Assembly (NCBI GenBank): GCA_018826515.1
Contig: JAHKAM010000041.1
Span: 1-63,812 of the forward strand
Direction: 5' to 3'
Length of the DNA: 63,812 bases
Source: Alphaproteobacteria bacterium
GTDB lineage: Bacteria > Pseudomonadota > Alphaproteobacteria > Caulobacterales > Caulobacteraceae
Shown: in pieces, positions 63,056 through 63,812 of the stretch
How the letters are laid out: each line of letters opens with the position of its first letter
Position numbering within the stretch: the first letter of the stretch is position 1
Translations under genes and position numbers: made by a program
Notes under the pieces: model-generated
The model's input: only the letters and a program-made list of their open reading frames with translations
The model's database searches: none
What the model was told of the DNA's origin: nothing

Positions 63056-63205
63056 GTCTCCTCCCCATCGGAGATGGGGAGGGGGACCGCGAAGCGGTGG
63101 AGGGGTAGGCGGCGGCGTCGCAGTCGTGCGACGGACACAACCCCTCCGTCACGGCGCGAAGGCGCGCCGCGCCACCTCCCCATCGCTTCGCGACAGGGAG
63201 GAGAC
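63056..63205. repeat. Palindromic intergenic element R3 with GTCTCC...GGAGAC ends
   Basis: The element has GTCTCCTCCCCATC at the left end and GGGAGGAGAC at the right, as in R2. The interior CCCTCCGTCACGGCGCGAAG is the reverse complement of the same stretch of R2 with few changes, so R3 is an inverted copy. It exactly fills the space between the RidA gene stop (63209) and the FemAB-like gene start (63054). Confidence 0.8.
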
Positions 63206-63208
63206 GGA

Positions 63209-63667
63209 TCACCGCACCTCGACGATGGCGTCGACCTCGACGGCGAAGCCGAGGGGGAGTTTGTAGACGCCGACGGCGGAGCGGGCGTGACGGCCCTTGT
63301 CGCCGAAGACCTCGACCATCAGGTCCGAGCAGCCGTTGATGACGGCGGGAATGGCGGTGAAGTCGCCGGCGGCCTGGACGAAGCCGCCCAGTTTGACGAT
63401 GCGGACGACGCGTTCGAGGTCGCCGTCGCAGGCGGCCGAGATCTGGGCCAGCAGATTGACGCCGCACATGCGGGCGCCTTTTGCGGCGTCCTCCGGCGAG
63501 ACGTCGGCGCCGACCGTGCCCTTGAGGCCGCCCGCGGCGTCGTTCGACAGCTGGCCCGAGATGTGGACCAGGTTGCCGGTCTGGACGTACGGCACATAGT
63601 TGGCCACCGCCTTGGCGGGTTCCGGCAGGGTGATGCCGAGTTCGGCGAGGCGGGCGGCGACGGTCAT
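63209..63667 (-). CDS. RidA family protein
   Basis: RidA proteins remove reactive enamine or imine intermediates. The 152-residue product starts at ATG 63667 and has the family pattern YVPYVQTGNLVHISGQLS, VNLLAQISAACDGDLERVVRI and a closing LPLGFAVEVDAIVEV. The longer N-terminus is typical of the YjgH/Rid4-7-like members, in which the Arg of the RidA active site may be missing; it is not evident here. Downstream on the minus strand are R3 and the FemAB-like gene. Confidence 0.92.
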   Translation of the reverse strand: MTVAARLAELGITLPEPAKAVANYVPYVQTGNLVHISGQLSNDAAGGLKGTVGADVSPEDAAKGARMCGVNLLAQISAACDGDLERVVRIVKLGGFVQAAGDFTAIPAVINGCSDLMVEVFGDKGRHARSAVGVYKLPLGFAVEVDAIVEVR

Positions 63668-63719
63668 GGGCGGGGCTCCTGAAGGTTCGGCGGCGGTTTA
63701 GCGCGGGGGAGGCGACTTG

Positions 63720-63744
63720 TCTTCTCCCGGTCGCGGAGGGGTGG
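63720..63744. repeat. Truncated copy of the R2/R3 element
   Basis: CTTCTCCCGGTCGCGGAGGGGTGG resembles the R2 interior around 43924-43943 (CTTCGCGCCGTGACGGAGGGGTGG) and runs directly into the tandem repeat that follows. It is probably a broken or still extending copy of the same family. Confidence 0.45.
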
Positions 63745-63782
63745 TTGGTGGTTGGTGGTTGGTGATTGGTGATTGGTGATGG
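63741..63782. repeat. Heptanucleotide tandem repeat
   Basis: GTGGTTG is repeated three times and then GTGATTG twice, followed by a last partial GTGATGG, six units in about 42 bases. The tract is non-coding. Its number could vary between strains. It starts in the tail of the truncated R2/R3-like copy. Confidence 0.8.
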
Positions 63783-63812
63783 GCCGATCCGTGGCGAGGA
63801 GCGTCAGCCACC

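Noticed and set aside
63741..63782. CRISPR-like array
   Set aside because: The units are seven bases long without spacers. This is a simple tandem repeat.

Overview
The window is a stretch of high-GC alphaproteobacterial chromosome that fits a Caulobacteraceae member, most probably Brevundimonas. The placement rests on gene content: the CtrA-degradation adaptor RcdA, the cell-cycle regulator TrcR (DUF1013), a divergent ScfR/RamB-like regulator with isocitrate lyase, the phoR-pstCAB-phoU-phoB order, an alphaproteobacterial aa3 oxidase subunit IV, COQ9, and split PntAA/PntAB transhydrogenase subunits. It is read from content, not from a database match. No phage, insertion sequence, integron or CRISPR array is visible.

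Layout. 1-4.7 kb is a translation block: the 3' end of tuf, a CBS-domain membrane protein, tRNA-Trp, secE-nusG and rplK-rplA, closed by a terminator. 4.8-9.9 kb holds DUF2059, NUDIX, DUF1203, an M3 peptidase, a serine hydrolase and oxidase subunit IV. 10.0-14.7 kb is a tightly overlapping transhydrogenase operon (pntAA, pntAB, pntB) with three extra small membrane proteins, running into a lipoprotein/DUF4160 reading frame and DUF2442. 14.8-19.5 kb is a run of small enzymes, a WYL regulator, an M1-like lipoprotein and a low-GC small gene. 19.5-25.6 kb has the ScfR-aceA pair, an MHYT hybrid kinase and an M23 peptidase. 25.8-34.9 kb contains an autotransporter esterase, a SerB-SerA fusion, an SDR with a membrane tail, Hsp33, gamma-glutamyltransferase and small genes. 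34.8-41.4 kb is the complete phosphate module. 41.5-45.2 kb has an ABC exporter pair, rpsU and coq9. 45.5-49.3 kb is an accessory-looking run (acyltransferase, two methyltransferases, DsrE, thioredoxin-like). 49.7-63.7 kb returns to core genes: purEK, a GGDEF protein, ubiX, trcR, a CVNH/crystallin protein, rcdA, an L,D-transpeptidase, rpmE, an ABC transporter, HIT, FemAB-like and RidA.

How the genes work together. PhoR/PhoB senses phosphate through the PstSCAB-PhoU complex encoded in the same cluster, with candidate Pho boxes before pstC. The fused SerB-SerA would catalyse the first and last steps of serine synthesis. ScfR and AceA form a regulator-target pair for acetate and fatty-acid use. 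UbiX and COQ9 both serve ubiquinone synthesis, and the transhydrogenase and oxidase subunit draw on the same membrane energetics.

The least explained items are: a family of about 145-bp palindromic elements with terminal inverted repeats, one of which supplies the ribosome binding site of the gene after it; rpsU apparently starting with CTG; three small membrane genes interleaved in the pnt operon; the SerB-SerA fusion; and an acyltransferase whose catalytic His position reads Pro.
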